DNA of 64,000 bases from Aggregatibacter actinomycetemcomitans (GTDB lineage: Bacteria > Pseudomonadota > Gammaproteobacteria > Enterobacterales > Pasteurellaceae), in NCBI GenBank assembly GCA_017160915.1, contig JACAWG010000082.1, positions 30,213 to 94,212 of the forward strand, given 5' to 3'. Made by a program: the position numbers and the translations under genes. The notes beneath the pieces are model-generated. The model was not told the DNA's origin and did not search any database. It saw only the letters and a program-made list of their open reading frames with translations. Positions 47,883-55,962 of the stretch are shown here, piece by piece (the stretch's first letter is position 1; each line of letters starts with the position of its first letter).

Positions 47883-48446
47883 CTATGCTCTAAGCTTGGC
47901 AGCTCCGAGTTCCAATTGTTTTGCCAAACATTCTTTTGAAGCGACAATCTGTTTGCCAAAACGCTTGTGAATACTGCGTTTTAATTTTGCCAATCGGCTT
48001 GGTTTCTCAATTTTTTCTGCACCGAAAAGCTGTTGAATATGTTGGGTAGCCTCGCCCAACCCTTGCAATGCCACGCCTGTTTTGGCTTTTAATTCGTTCA
48101 GTTGGAACGTGATTTTTTCTTGCACTGAGGCTTCCAAATGCTGTGTTAAGGCGTCCTTATCGGCGTGTTCATTTTGATATGCCAGCTCAAATTCCGCCAT
48201 TTCTTCGCTGAAATCAAGCTGCAAACCACGCTCTAGCTCTACCAACACCGCCGTGCCGTATTCCATTTGCGCCGCCAGTTGTTGCTGGCTTTGCAGTAAT
48301 TTATCTTGAACTTCGCCGCTTTGTGCAATTTGTGCATTTAACGATTCGGTTAGCGCTTGCTGTTTTTGTACCGCTTCTAATTTTAACTGATCAATTTTTT
48401 GCTGAATTTGCTGTATTAAATCATTCATATTTTGTAAATGCTCCAT
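47883..48446 (-). CDS. Coiled-coil protein of unknown function
   Basis: 187 residues, almost all predicted helix, with Gln- and Leu-rich heptads from residue 1 to about 150 and a basic C-terminal part (SRLAKLKRSIHKRFGKQ). No signal peptide and no membrane segment, so cytoplasmic. ATG 48446 follows AAGGAGAG. I recognise no family. It lies 69 bases downstream of the YgiW-like gene on the same strand and may be co-transcribed with it. It could be a small structural or phasin-like protein; that is a guess. Confidence 0.65.
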   Translation of the reverse strand: MEHLQNMNDLIQQIQQKIDQLKLEAVQKQQALTESLNAQIAQSGEVQDKLLQSQQQLAAQMEYGTAVLVELERGLQLDFSEEMAEFELAYQNEHADKDALTQHLEASVQEKITFQLNELKAKTGVALQGLGEATQHIQQLFGAEKIEKPSRLAKLKRSIHKRFGKQIVASKECLAKQLELGAAKLRA

Positions 48447-48515
48447 ATTACTCTCCTTATTAAAATCTGTTTTATTTAACTTAATATTTAAATTAAAGTG
48501 CGGTTGTTTTTACGA

Positions 48516-48908
48516 TTATTTTTTGATAACTTGTTTGACAGCAATTTCAGTTTTATTCCATTCTTTATCCACTTTACCGATAATTTGAATATTATCTTGC
48601 GGGCTAACGGTTGCTCCGTTCCATGCTTTTCTACCCACTTCAATTTGAATTTCTTGACCGCTTGCATCTTTAAAGACGAAATCTTTTTTACCCACTTGCT
48701 TCACGATGTTACCGTCTAAACGCACAGGCGTGTCATCATTGGCTTTCAAGGCTTCCGCCACGCTTTTTACAATCACACTTTCATCAACGAAACCCGGTTG
48801 TTGGATGGTTTGCGTGTTTGAACCATCGTTAAAACCTTGCGCCAAAGCCGTGCCGTAAACTGCAATTGAAGATAATGCAATGGTTGCAACAGTTAATAAT
48901 TTTTTCAT
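48516..48908 (-). CDS. ygiW: YgiW/BOF-family periplasmic protein
   Basis: 130 residues. Signal peptide about 1-23 (cleavage after ALA), then a bacterial OB-fold (BOF) domain from about 45 to 130: VRLDGNIVKQVGKKDFVFKD and GATVSPQDNIQIIGKVDKEW. Relatives are stress-induced periplasmic proteins, and in several Pasteurellaceae ygiW is the first gene of the ygiW-qseB-qseC operon. Here no qseBC follows; a coiled-coil gene does. It may therefore be a second, orphan copy. The region upstream carries CTTAA repeats. Confidence 0.82.
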   Translation of the reverse strand: MKKLLTVATIALSSIAVYGTALAQGFNDGSNTQTIQQPGFVDESVIVKSVAEALKANDDTPVRLDGNIVKQVGKKDFVFKDASGQEIQIEVGRKAWNGATVSPQDNIQIIGKVDKEWNKTEIAVKQVIKK

Positions 48909-49257
48909 AATGTTTTCTCCTAAATAAATATTTTAAAGGTTAAGTGAAATTTTGATTTCAAGCGTATTAAAGCATTTAAATCTTAATATTTTATTAAGCG
49001 AATTTATTTTTCTTAATTTTGTTTTTAATTGGCTTGATTGTCTTTTGATGTGTGTATTAAAACAAACAAATCTTAAGGAAAAGTTAAGAGAGATTAAGAA
49101 ATTTAAATTTATTAATAAGGCAAAGTGCGGTCGTTTTTTTATCGCATTTTTGCAACCCAATTATTAGCCTCCGCCTAATTCTCTTTTTGTTATTTAGCGG
49201 CTAATTACGTGCAATGAAATGCGATAGACTCATGTTCAAGTTCACAAGGTACGAAAA
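48909..49257. other. AT-rich intergenic region with TTAAG/CTTAA repeats
   Basis: About 350 bases between the divergent ygiW and decarboxylase genes, much richer in A and T than its neighbours. It contains many TTAA words, a regular TTAAG array (49073-49098), an inverted CTTAA/TTAAG pair (48982-48998) and one uptake signal near 49123. Small open frames here are probably not genes. Confidence 0.55.
49073..49098 (-). promoter_or_regulatory. Array of three CTTAA half-sites upstream of ygiW
   Basis: TTAAG on the plus strand at 49073-49077, 49084-49088 and 49094-49098, spaced 11 and 10 bases apart. The first pair has the same 11-base period as the eptA box. An inverted CTTAA (48982-48986) and TTAAG (48994-48998) pair lies nearer to ygiW. 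These could bind a PmrA/QseB-type regulator. Confidence 0.5.
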
Positions 49258-49341
49258 ATGAATAAAAAATGACTTACCCTTTTAGGCATTTCGGTATTAG
49301 GATCCGGTGTATCCGGTTTCAGTTATGCAGAGGAGAAGATA
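49258..49341 (+). pseudogene. Interrupted signal-peptide region of the decarboxylase-cupin gene
   Basis: ATG 49258, 8 bases after AAGGT, starts the frame of the downstream gene: Met-Asn-Lys-Lys, then a TGA stop at 49270-49272, then LTLLGISVLGSGVSGFSYA and EEKIM, leading directly into the Met at 49342. This is a clear Sec signal peptide (basic start, hydrophobic core, SYA cleavage site) broken by one stop codon. One base change from CGA (Arg) or TGG (Trp) would explain it. The rest of the frame is intact. Confidence 0.75.
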
Positions 49342-50304
49342 ATGGAATTAACACAACGTCAGCAGGCATTAGCCGCGATTGGAGCGTTTACTGCAACGGG
49401 TAATCAAGCAGAATTGAAAACCACCTTAAACCACGCCTTAGATGAAGGTTTAACGGTGAACGAAGCCAAAGATGCGATGGTGCAACTTTATGCTTACACC
49501 GGCTTTCCGCGCAGTTTAAATGCACTTTCCACTTTGGCGGAAACAGTGAAAGAATGCCAAGCAAAAGGCGTAAAAACCGAGCAAGGCAAAACCGCAACGG
49601 CATTGCCAAAAGATGCTGATATGCTGGAAGTCGGCACCAAAACCCAAACAGATTTAGTGGGGCAAGCGGTGGATTTATCCGCGCTTTCGCCTGATATTGA
49701 TCGTTATTTGAAAACCCATCTATTCGGTGATATTTTCGCCAGCGACCTGCTCAACTGGCAAGAACGCGAAATCATTACCATCGGGGCGTTAAATCAATTA
49801 AACGTGCCAAGCCAACTGAATGCACACATCGGTATCGGCAAGAAGAATGGTTTAACCGATGCGCAAATTCAAGAAATTCAACAAATTGGCGTACCAAAAA
49901 TGCCGGAATTAAGTCAATTTCCTTTAGGTAAATCCAACGATGCGTACGCCCAATATTTCAGCGGTCAAAGCTATTTAGCGCCGCTCTCCACCGAGCAAGT
50001 GGGCGTGTATAACGTCACCTTTGAACCAACAGTGCGTAACAATTGGCATATTCACCACGCCACCAAAGGCGGCGGTCAGATTCTAATCGTAACGGCAGGA
50101 CGCGGTTATTACCAAGAATGGGGCAAACCCGCACGGGAATTAAAAGCGGGCGATGTGGTGAATATTCCGGCGAACGTAAAACACTGGCATGGCGCGGCGA
50201 AAGATTCGTGGTTCCAACATTTAGCCGTTGAAGTGCCGGGCGAAGGCACCAGCAACGAATGGTTAGAACCGGTTTCTGACGAAGAATATGCAAAATTGAA
50301 ATAA
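49342..50304 (+). CDS. Carboxymuconolactone decarboxylase-cupin fusion protein, lacking its signal peptide
   Basis: 320 residues from an internal ATG that has a strong AGAGGAG upstream. Two AhpD-like carboxymuconolactone decarboxylase regions come first (about 5-75 with AKDAMVQLYAYTGFPRSLNA, and about 125-180 with LLNWQEREIITIGALNQL), then a cupin (about 210-300) with the metal motif NNWHIHHATKGGGQILIV and a second His in VKHWHGAAKD. The ancestral protein was exported; this form should stay in the cytoplasm unless the TGA is read through. An SDR gene follows 27 bases later. Role probably in quinone or electrophile metabolism, by family. Confidence 0.8.
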   Translation: MELTQRQQALAAIGAFTATGNQAELKTTLNHALDEGLTVNEAKDAMVQLYAYTGFPRSLNALSTLAETVKECQAKGVKTEQGKTATALPKDADMLEVGTKTQTDLVGQAVDLSALSPDIDRYLKTHLFGDIFASDLLNWQEREIITIGALNQLNVPSQLNAHIGIGKKNGLTDAQIQEIQQIGVPKMPELSQFPLGKSNDAYAQYFSGQSYLAPLSTEQVGVYNVTFEPTVRNNWHIHHATKGGGQILIVTAGRGYYQEWGKPARELKAGDVVNIPANVKHWHGAAKDSWFQHLAVEVPGEGTSNEWLEPVSDEEYAKLK

Positions 50305-50331
50305 CGGTTTCAAATAGATAGGAGAAGCAAC

Positions 50332-51081
50332 ATGAACAACATTCAAGGTAAAGTCGTGATTATCACAGGCGCATCATCAGGCATTGGTGAGGCGACCGCA
50401 TACAAATTAGCCGAAAACGGTGCAAAATTGGTGTTAGGCGCGCGCCGTGAAGCGAAGTTACAAGCCATTGTGGACAACATCAAGGCAAAAGGCGGCGAAG
50501 CGGTTTATCGTGTCACCGACGTAGTGAAAGCGGAAGATAACGCTGCATTGGTCGAGCTGGCAAAAGCGACTTTCGGCAAAGTGGATGCTATCTTCTTAAA
50601 CGCGGGTTTAATGCCGAATTCGCCACTTTCCGCCCTTGAAACCAACAACTGGAATGCGATGGTGGACGTGAACATCAAAGGTGTGTTAAACGGTATCGCG
50701 GCGGTATTGCCAACCTTCGAAGCACAAAAATCAGGGCATATTTTGGCGGTGTCTTCTGTGGCTGGCTTGAAAGTGTACCCGGGTGCAACCGTTTACTGCG
50801 GCACCAAATGGGCGGTGAAAGCGATTATGGAAGGTTTGCGTATGGAATCTGCGCAAGCAGGCACCAACATTCGCACGGCGACCATTTATCCTGCGGCGGT
50901 GCAATCCGAATTGGTGGATCACATCACCAACGAAGCGACCTCCAAAGGTTATCGCGAACTTTACGACACCTTTGAAATTCCTGCCGAACGCGTGGCAAAT
51001 GTGGTGGCATTCGCCCTTTCACAACCGGAAGATACCAACATCAGTGAATTTACCTTAGGGCCGACCACGCAGCCTTGGTAG
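50332..51081 (+). CDS. Short-chain dehydrogenase/reductase (YdfG-like)
   Basis: 249-residue classical SDR. TGASSGIGEATAYKL at residues 11-25 is the NAD(P) site, LNAGLMPNSPL near 88, catalytic Ser in AVSSVAGLKVYPG near 139, and Tyr-x3-Lys in VYCGTKWAVKAI near 153-157. ATG follows AGGAGAAGC. It is probably co-transcribed with the decarboxylase-cupin gene. Substrate unknown; relatives reduce small aldehydes, ketones or hydroxy acids. Confidence 0.87.
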   Translation: MNNIQGKVVIITGASSGIGEATAYKLAENGAKLVLGARREAKLQAIVDNIKAKGGEAVYRVTDVVKAEDNAALVELAKATFGKVDAIFLNAGLMPNSPLSALETNNWNAMVDVNIKGVLNGIAAVLPTFEAQKSGHILAVSSVAGLKVYPGATVYCGTKWAVKAIMEGLRMESAQAGTNIRTATIYPAAVQSELVDHITNEATSKGYRELYDTFEIPAERVANVVAFALSQPEDTNISEFTLGPTTQPW

Positions 51082-51114
51082 TGTGGTGAACGTTGAAACG
51101 CTCTCGAAATAAAC

Positions 51115-51164
51115 AAAAGTGCGGTCATTCTAAAAAACGTTTTTTAAAATGACCGCACTTTTTT
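51115..51164. terminator. Uptake-signal dyad between the SDR gene and ffh (right bracket)
   Basis: AAAAGTGCGGTCATT (from 51115) faces AATGACCGCACTTTT (ending 51162), with T runs. It terminates the convergent SDR and ffh genes. Over 48 bases it equals the dyad at 39888-39935 except for two positions, including the AAAAACGTTTTT centre. Confidence 0.8.
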
Positions 51165-51189
51165 GTTTTCATGATGGCTGAGGGGGAGA

Positions 51190-52569
51190 CTAACGTCTGA
51201 ACATTCCGCCTAACCCGCTAAGTCCGCCGCCCATTAAGCCTTGCATGCCGCGCATCATTTTCGCCATGCCGCCTTTGCGCATTTTCTTCATCATGCGTTG
51301 CATTTCGTCGAATTGTTTGAGCAATTTGTTGACATCTTGTACCTGCGTGCCGGAGCCAATGGCAATACGACGACGACGGGAACCTTTGATAATGTCGGGA
51401 TTGGCGCGTTCTTTTAAGGTCATGGAATTGATGATGGCTTCCAATTTGTTGAACATTTTGTCATCCACTTGATTTTTCACATGATCCGGCAGGTTTTTGG
51501 CGCCCGGTAATTTTTCCAGCATGGACATCATGCCGCCCATTTTCTTCATTTCGCGTAACTGTTCACGGAAATCTTCTAAGGTGAAATCGTCGCCTTTCTT
51601 GAATTTTTGCGCCATTTTTTCCGCTTTTTCGCGGTCAACGGAACGTTCCAAATCTTCAATTAAGGAAAGCACGTCACCCATGCCGAGAATGCGTGATGCC
51701 ACGCGATCAGGGTGGAAAGGCTCCAACGCATCGGTTTTTTCGCCCACCCCAAGGAATTTAATCGGTTTACCGGTAATTTGACGAATGGATAACGCCGCCC
51801 CGCCGCGCGCATCGCCGTCCACTTTGGTGAGAATAACGCCGGTCAGCGGGAGCGCTTCGTTAAAGGCTTTTGCCGTATTCGCCGCGTCCTGACCGGTCAT
51901 GGCGTCCACGGTGAACAGGGTTTCGACAGGGTTTAACGCCGCGTGAACCTGTTTGATTTCGTCCATCATTTCGCCGTCAACGTGCAAACGGCCCGCCGTA
52001 TCCACGATCAGCACATCGTAGAATTTCAGTTTGGCTTCCGCCAATGCCGCTTTGGCAATATCCACCGGATTTTGTTTGACATCGGACGGGAAGAAATCGG
52101 CATTGACTGCTTGGGCAAGGGTTTCCAACTGCTTGATCGCCGCCGGGCGATACACGTCGGCAGAGACTACCAGCACTTTTTTCTTGTGGCGTTCACGCAG
52201 GAATTTCGCCAGTTTCCCTACGCTGGTGGTTTTCCCCGCCCCTTGCAAACCCGCCATTAAAATCACTGCCGGCGGTTGCGTGGCTAAATTCAGGCTTTCG
52301 TTGGCTTCACCCATCGCCGCTTCCAGTTCGGCTTGGACGATTTTGACGAACTCCTGCCCCGGTGTGAGGCTTTTGTTGACTTCAACGCCGATGGCGCGTT
52401 CTTTCACTTTATTAATAAAATCGCGCACCACCGGAAGCGCCACATCGGCCTCCAGCAACGCCATGCGTACTTCGCGTAAGGTGTCTTTAATATTATCTTC
52501 GGTTAAACGCCCGCGTCCGCTAATGTTGCGCAGGGTTTTGGAAAGACGATCGGATAAATTTTCAAACAT
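51190..52569 (-). CDS. ffh: Signal recognition particle protein Ffh
   Basis: GTPase that binds 4.5S RNA and targets nascent inner-membrane proteins. 459 residues: N domain (1-85), G domain with GLQGAGKTTSVGKLA, DTAGRLHVD and TKVDGDARGG, and the Met-rich M domain (about 300-459) that binds signal sequences, ending MRGMQGLMGGGLSGLGGMF. Divergent from ypjD, with ffh-ypjD-yfjD in the order of E. coli. Confidence 0.97.
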   Translation of the reverse strand: MFENLSDRLSKTLRNISGRGRLTEDNIKDTLREVRMALLEADVALPVVRDFINKVKERAIGVEVNKSLTPGQEFVKIVQAELEAAMGEANESLNLATQPPAVILMAGLQGAGKTTSVGKLAKFLRERHKKKVLVVSADVYRPAAIKQLETLAQAVNADFFPSDVKQNPVDIAKAALAEAKLKFYDVLIVDTAGRLHVDGEMMDEIKQVHAALNPVETLFTVDAMTGQDAANTAKAFNEALPLTGVILTKVDGDARGGAALSIRQITGKPIKFLGVGEKTDALEPFHPDRVASRILGMGDVLSLIEDLERSVDREKAEKMAQKFKKGDDFTLEDFREQLREMKKMGGMMSMLEKLPGAKNLPDHVKNQVDDKMFNKLEAIINSMTLKERANPDIIKGSRRRRIAIGSGTQVQDVNKLLKQFDEMQRMMKKMRKGGMAKMMRGMQGLMGGGLSGLGGMFRR

Positions 52570-52722
52570 AATATTGCCTGTGGTTAAATCGGAAAGAGGT
52601 TGTCGGTAAAATGCCGTTCATTATACTGAAATTCGGCGCGTTTTCACCCTTGAAATAAAGTGATGGCGATTTTAACCCGATATAGCTAGAATAAAACGCC
52701 AACGAAACATGGGATAATATTT

Positions 52723-53517
52723 ATGTGGATTGCTGTTTTATCAATTATTTTTTATTTAATCAGCGTATTGTTTATCACGCCGATGTTATTAACCTCGCAG
52801 GTCAATGGCGGGCAAACCCAACCTAAAAAAACGCCGTTTTTTCTGACCGCACTTTTCGCTATTATTTGCCATGTTTTCACCACGTTCCCGTTGCTTAATG
52901 ATCTGGCAAACGGGCAAACTTTCACCTTGATGGAAGTGGCGTCATTGATGAGCGTGATCATCGCCTCGTTAGCCACGCTTGCCATGTTACGGGTAAACAG
53001 CATGTGGTTTGTATTGCCTATCGTGTATTGTTTTTCCATGGTTAATCTGGTTTACGCCACCTTTATTCCAAGCCATATTATTCAGCTGTTGAATCAAGAC
53101 GGTTCCATGTTATTTCATATCGGGTTGTCCATTTTTGCTTATGCGGTGTGTTGTATTGCTACGCTATACGCCATTCAACTGGGCTGGATTGACCGCCGCT
53201 TAAAAGCCAAGAAAATGCACTTTTCGCCGATGGTGCCGCCGTTGATGACGGTGGAACGCCATTTTTTTCGTTTACTGGTGAGCGGTGAAATATTGCTGAC
53301 GCTGACCTTGATTTCCGGTTCCTACCATGTGATGCACGCCATGACGCCTGATAACCTGCATAAAGGGGGATTTTCATTACTTGGCTGGATCGTGTTCGGC
53401 ATTGCGATTCTGGGGCATAAGAAATACCGCTGGCGTGGAAAAAAGATGATTATTTATGCGATTTCGGGTATGATTTTGCTCACGATTGCTTACTTCGGTA
53501 GTCGATTGATTGTGTAA
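52723..53517 (+). CDS. ypjD: CcsA/HemX-like inner-membrane protein YpjD
   Basis: 264-residue protein with about eight hydrophobic segments, of the cytochrome c assembly (CcsA/CcmC/CcmF) superfamily. It lacks the full WWD haem-binding signature as far as I can see; conserved His residues occur near HAMTPDNLHKGG. Function is not settled. Standard neighbour of ffh; yfjD follows. Confidence 0.85.
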   Translation: MWIAVLSIIFYLISVLFITPMLLTSQVNGGQTQPKKTPFFLTALFAIICHVFTTFPLLNDLANGQTFTLMEVASLMSVIIASLATLAMLRVNSMWFVLPIVYCFSMVNLVYATFIPSHIIQLLNQDGSMLFHIGLSIFAYAVCCIATLYAIQLGWIDRRLKAKKMHFSPMVPPLMTVERHFFRLLVSGEILLTLTLISGSYHVMHAMTPDNLHKGGFSLLGWIVFGIAILGHKKYRWRGKKMIIYAISGMILLTIAYFGSRLIV

Positions 53518-53591
53518 AATCAAAGGATGAGAGAAAAGTGCGGTGAGTTTTTCCCGCATTTTTTATTTTCAATTAATGCAAGGATTTCCCA

Positions 53592-54854
53592 TTGGACAGT
53601 ATTCCCCTTAGTACGTTATTTATCATTTTAATTGTGTGTTTGGTGCTTTCCGCCTATTTTTCCGGTTCCGAAACCGGGATACTTTCCTTAAACAAATACC
53701 GCTTGCGCTTCTTATCCCAGCAAGGAAATAAAGGCGCGCAAAAAGCGGAAAAACTGTTGACCAAACCGGATAACCTATTAAGTTTTATCCTTATTTTCAA
53801 TAATCTTGTGAATATCAGCGCCTCCGCCATCGCCACCGTGATCGGAATGCGTTTATACGGCGATGCGGGCGTGGCGATTGCCACCGGGCTACTGACCTTC
53901 GTCATGCTGATTTTCTCCGAAATTTTCCCGAAAACCGTGGCGGCAATGCACCCGGAAAAAGTGGGCTTGACCACCAGCCATTTATTAATCCCGCTGATCA
54001 AAATCTTTTCTCCGTTAGTGTGGATCATGAATCTGTTCACCAAAGCCTTAATGCGTTTGGTGGGCTTAAAGCCGGCGCTGAAAAAACAAGTGATCAGCCG
54101 TGAGGAATTGCGCAGTATCGTAAGCGAAGCGGGCGAAGCCACGCCGGACGAGCAACACCCGCAAATGTTACTATCCATTTTGGATATGGATACCGTCACT
54201 GTGGACGATATCATGGTGCCGCGTAATGAAATCGGCGGCATTGATATTGATGACGACTGGAAAGCCATTATGCGCCAGCTTAACCATGCGGCGCACAACC
54301 GCGTAGTGTTATACAAAGGCAGCATGGATGAAAATGTGCTCGGTATATTGCGGGTGCGCGAAGCCTTCCGTTTGTTATTGGAAAAAAATGAGTTCACCAA
54401 AGAAACCCTGATCCGCGCCGCCGACGAAGTGTATTTTATTCCGGAAGGAACGCCGTTAAAAGCGCAGCTGGCGAATTTCCGTCAACGTAAAGAGCGTATC
54501 GGTTTAGTGGTGGACGAATACGGTGATATTAAAGGCTTGGTGACACTGGAAGACATTCTGGAAGAAATCGTGGGTGAATTTACCACCTCTAATGCGCCGA
54601 CCATTGATGAAGAAGTGACCCAACAATCGGACGGTTCCATTATTATCGACGGTTCCGCCAATTTGCGTGATTTGAATAAAATGTTTCACTGGCATTTGGA
54701 TACGGACGAGGCGCGCACCTTTAACGGTTTGATTTTAGAGCATTTGGAAGAAATTCCCCATGAAGGCACGGTCTGTGAAGTCAATGGGTTACAGGTCACC
54801 GTATTGGAAGTGAGCGACAATATGATTAAGCGCGCAAAAGTGATTAAATTATAA
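53592..54854 (+). CDS. yfjD: CNNM/CorC-family membrane protein YfjD (CorB)
   Basis: 420 residues: a DUF21 transmembrane domain (about 1-190, ISAYFSGSETG type start AYFSGSETGILSLNKYRL), a CBS pair (about 205-330, with VDDIMVPRNEIGGID and VVDEYGDIKGLVTLEDILEEIVG), and a C-terminal CorC/HlyC domain. Relatives take part in Mg2+ or Co2+ export and resistance. The start is TTG at 53592, 7 bases after AAGGA, and no in-frame ATG fits. Ends at a strong terminator. Confidence 0.88.
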   Translation: MDSIPLSTLFIILIVCLVLSAYFSGSETGILSLNKYRLRFLSQQGNKGAQKAEKLLTKPDNLLSFILIFNNLVNISASAIATVIGMRLYGDAGVAIATGLLTFVMLIFSEIFPKTVAAMHPEKVGLTTSHLLIPLIKIFSPLVWIMNLFTKALMRLVGLKPALKKQVISREELRSIVSEAGEATPDEQHPQMLLSILDMDTVTVDDIMVPRNEIGGIDIDDDWKAIMRQLNHAAHNRVVLYKGSMDENVLGILRVREAFRLLLEKNEFTKETLIRAADEVYFIPEGTPLKAQLANFRQRKERIGLVVDEYGDIKGLVTLEDILEEIVGEFTTSNAPTIDEEVTQQSDGSIIIDGSANLRDLNKMFHWHLDTDEARTFNGLILEHLEEIPHEGTVCEVNGLQVTVLEVSDNMIKRAKVIKL

Positions 54855-54879
54855 TCTTCACCGTATTTATACAAGCTGA

Positions 54880-54908
54880 AGCGATGAAGCCATTTCATCG
54901 CTTTTTTT
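54880..54908 (+). terminator. Terminator after yfjD
   Basis: AGCGATGAA (54880-54888) pairs with TTCATCGCT (54894-54902) and is followed by six or more T residues. Confidence 0.88.
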
Positions 54909-54949
54909 GTTTGTAAATTTCAATTTACAAAGAAGCGAATCTCTTTATA

Positions 54950-54968
54950 ATAAATGCGATTAATTATC
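54950..54968. promoter_or_regulatory. Candidate Fur box upstream of exbB
   Basis: ATAAATGCGATTAATTATC matches the 19-base Fur consensus GATAATGATAATCATTATC at 12 positions, with the right half nearly perfect. It lies 68 bases upstream of the exbB ATG, fitting iron repression of the exb-ton operon. Confidence 0.5.
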
Positions 54969-55035
54969 AGTTAAAAAGAGAGTATGGTTTATATTCTTTT
55001 TTCTATTCAGAGCATATTTCAAAAGGGAAAAACAA

Positions 55036-55503
55036 ATGCCGCAAATTTTTGAATTTTTACAAAATTATAGTGACTACATTATTATCGGTTTATTACTGTT
55101 TATGAGCGTATTAATGCTCACCATGGTCATTGAACGTTTCCTCTTTTTATCCCGCGTTAAAGTCAGTCAGTATTCCACCATTTATGCACTTGAAATCGAT
55201 TTAAACCGCAACCTCACCGTGATTTCCACTGTAGGTGCCAATGCGCCCTATGTAGGGTTATTAGGGACGGTTATCGGGATTTTGCTGACCTTCTACCAAA
55301 TCGGGCAATCCGGCGGTGAAGTGGATGCCGGTGAAATCATGCTGCACTTATCTTTAGCCTTAAAAGCTACCGCACTGGGTATTCTGGTGGCGATTCCTTC
55401 CATGATTTTCTATAACGCGCTGGGACGTAAAGTTGAAGTGAACCGTTTGAAATGGAAAGTGCTAAATTCTCAAAAACATAAAGAAGAACAGGATAAGGAA
55501 TAA
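55036..55503 (+). CDS. exbB: TonB-system proton channel ExbB
   Basis: 155 residues, the short form found in Haemophilus (E. coli ExbB has 244). Three hydrophobic helices near 14-34, 72-95 and 110-135 ([34 protein letters not shown]). Forms the proton channel with ExbD that energises TonB-dependent outer-membrane transport of haem, iron and vitamin B12. First gene of exbB-exbD-tonB. Confidence 0.93.
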   Translation: MPQIFEFLQNYSDYIIIGLLLFMSVLMLTMVIERFLFLSRVKVSQYSTIYALEIDLNRNLTVISTVGANAPYVGLLGTVIGILLTFYQIGQSGGEVDAGEIMLHLSLALKATALGILVAIPSMIFYNALGRKVEVNRLKWKVLNSQKHKEEQDKE

Positions 55504-55506
55504 CCC

Positions 55507-55953
55507 GTGAAAAAGTTTGATGAAATCAACATTATCCCGTTCATTGATATTATGTTGGTGCTACTTGCGATTGTGCTGATTACGGCATCTTTCATTTCCC
55601 AGGGGAAAATCCAGGTGAATGTGCCGAAAGCCAGTTCTTCCGTGGCATTTAAATCCAATGAATTGGCGAAATTGCTAACGGTAACGGCAAAAGGCGAATT
55701 GTATTTCAACGACAAACCCACCAATCTTGAAAGTTTGGAAAGTGAAATCGCCGCTTGGGACAAAAAGCAAAAAGTGACGCTAAAAATTGATTCCGAAGCG
55801 ACTTTCCAGGATTTCGTTTCCGTCACCGATTTATTGGCTAAAAATGAAATTAAGGATGTGGCGATCGTAGCAACCAAAGATAACGGCGCCGCCAAACCGA
55901 CACCTGCCGATGGGCAATCCGCCAAACCTGCAGAGCAGCCGGCCGGCAACTAG
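55507..55953 (+). CDS. exbD: TonB-system protein ExbD
   Basis: 148 residues starting at GTG 55507, three bases after the exbB stop. One N-terminal membrane segment with the key Asp in [15 protein letters not shown] (Asp14), then a periplasmic domain. The last 20 residues form an Ala/Pro-rich extension ([19 protein letters not shown]). Confidence 0.93.
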   Translation: MKKFDEINIIPFIDIMLVLLAIVLITASFISQGKIQVNVPKASSSVAFKSNELAKLLTVTAKGELYFNDKPTNLESLESEIAAWDKKQKVTLKIDSEATFQDFVSVTDLLAKNEIKDVAIVATKDNGAAKPTPADGQSAKPAEQPAGN

Positions 55954-55962
55954 GAGAATGTT

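Noticed and set aside
48933..49167. Two 70-75 codon open frames in the AT-rich ygiW upstream region
   Set aside because: Composition is dominated by Asn, Lys, Leu and Phe as expected for AT-rich non-coding DNA; the two overlap on opposite strands and neither has a good start.
49270..49272. TGA as a selenocysteine codon
   Set aside because: It lies in the signal peptide at codon 5, with no catalytic role and no evident SECIS hairpin directly after it.
39940..51162. Prophage or integrative element
   Set aside because: No integrase, tRNA attachment site, phage structural or conjugation genes were seen; the genes look like metabolic and envelope functions.
53654..54400. 248-codon open frame opposite yfjD
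   Set aside because: yfjD is well supported on the other strand; the antisense translation has no domain and is Ser/Ile-rich.
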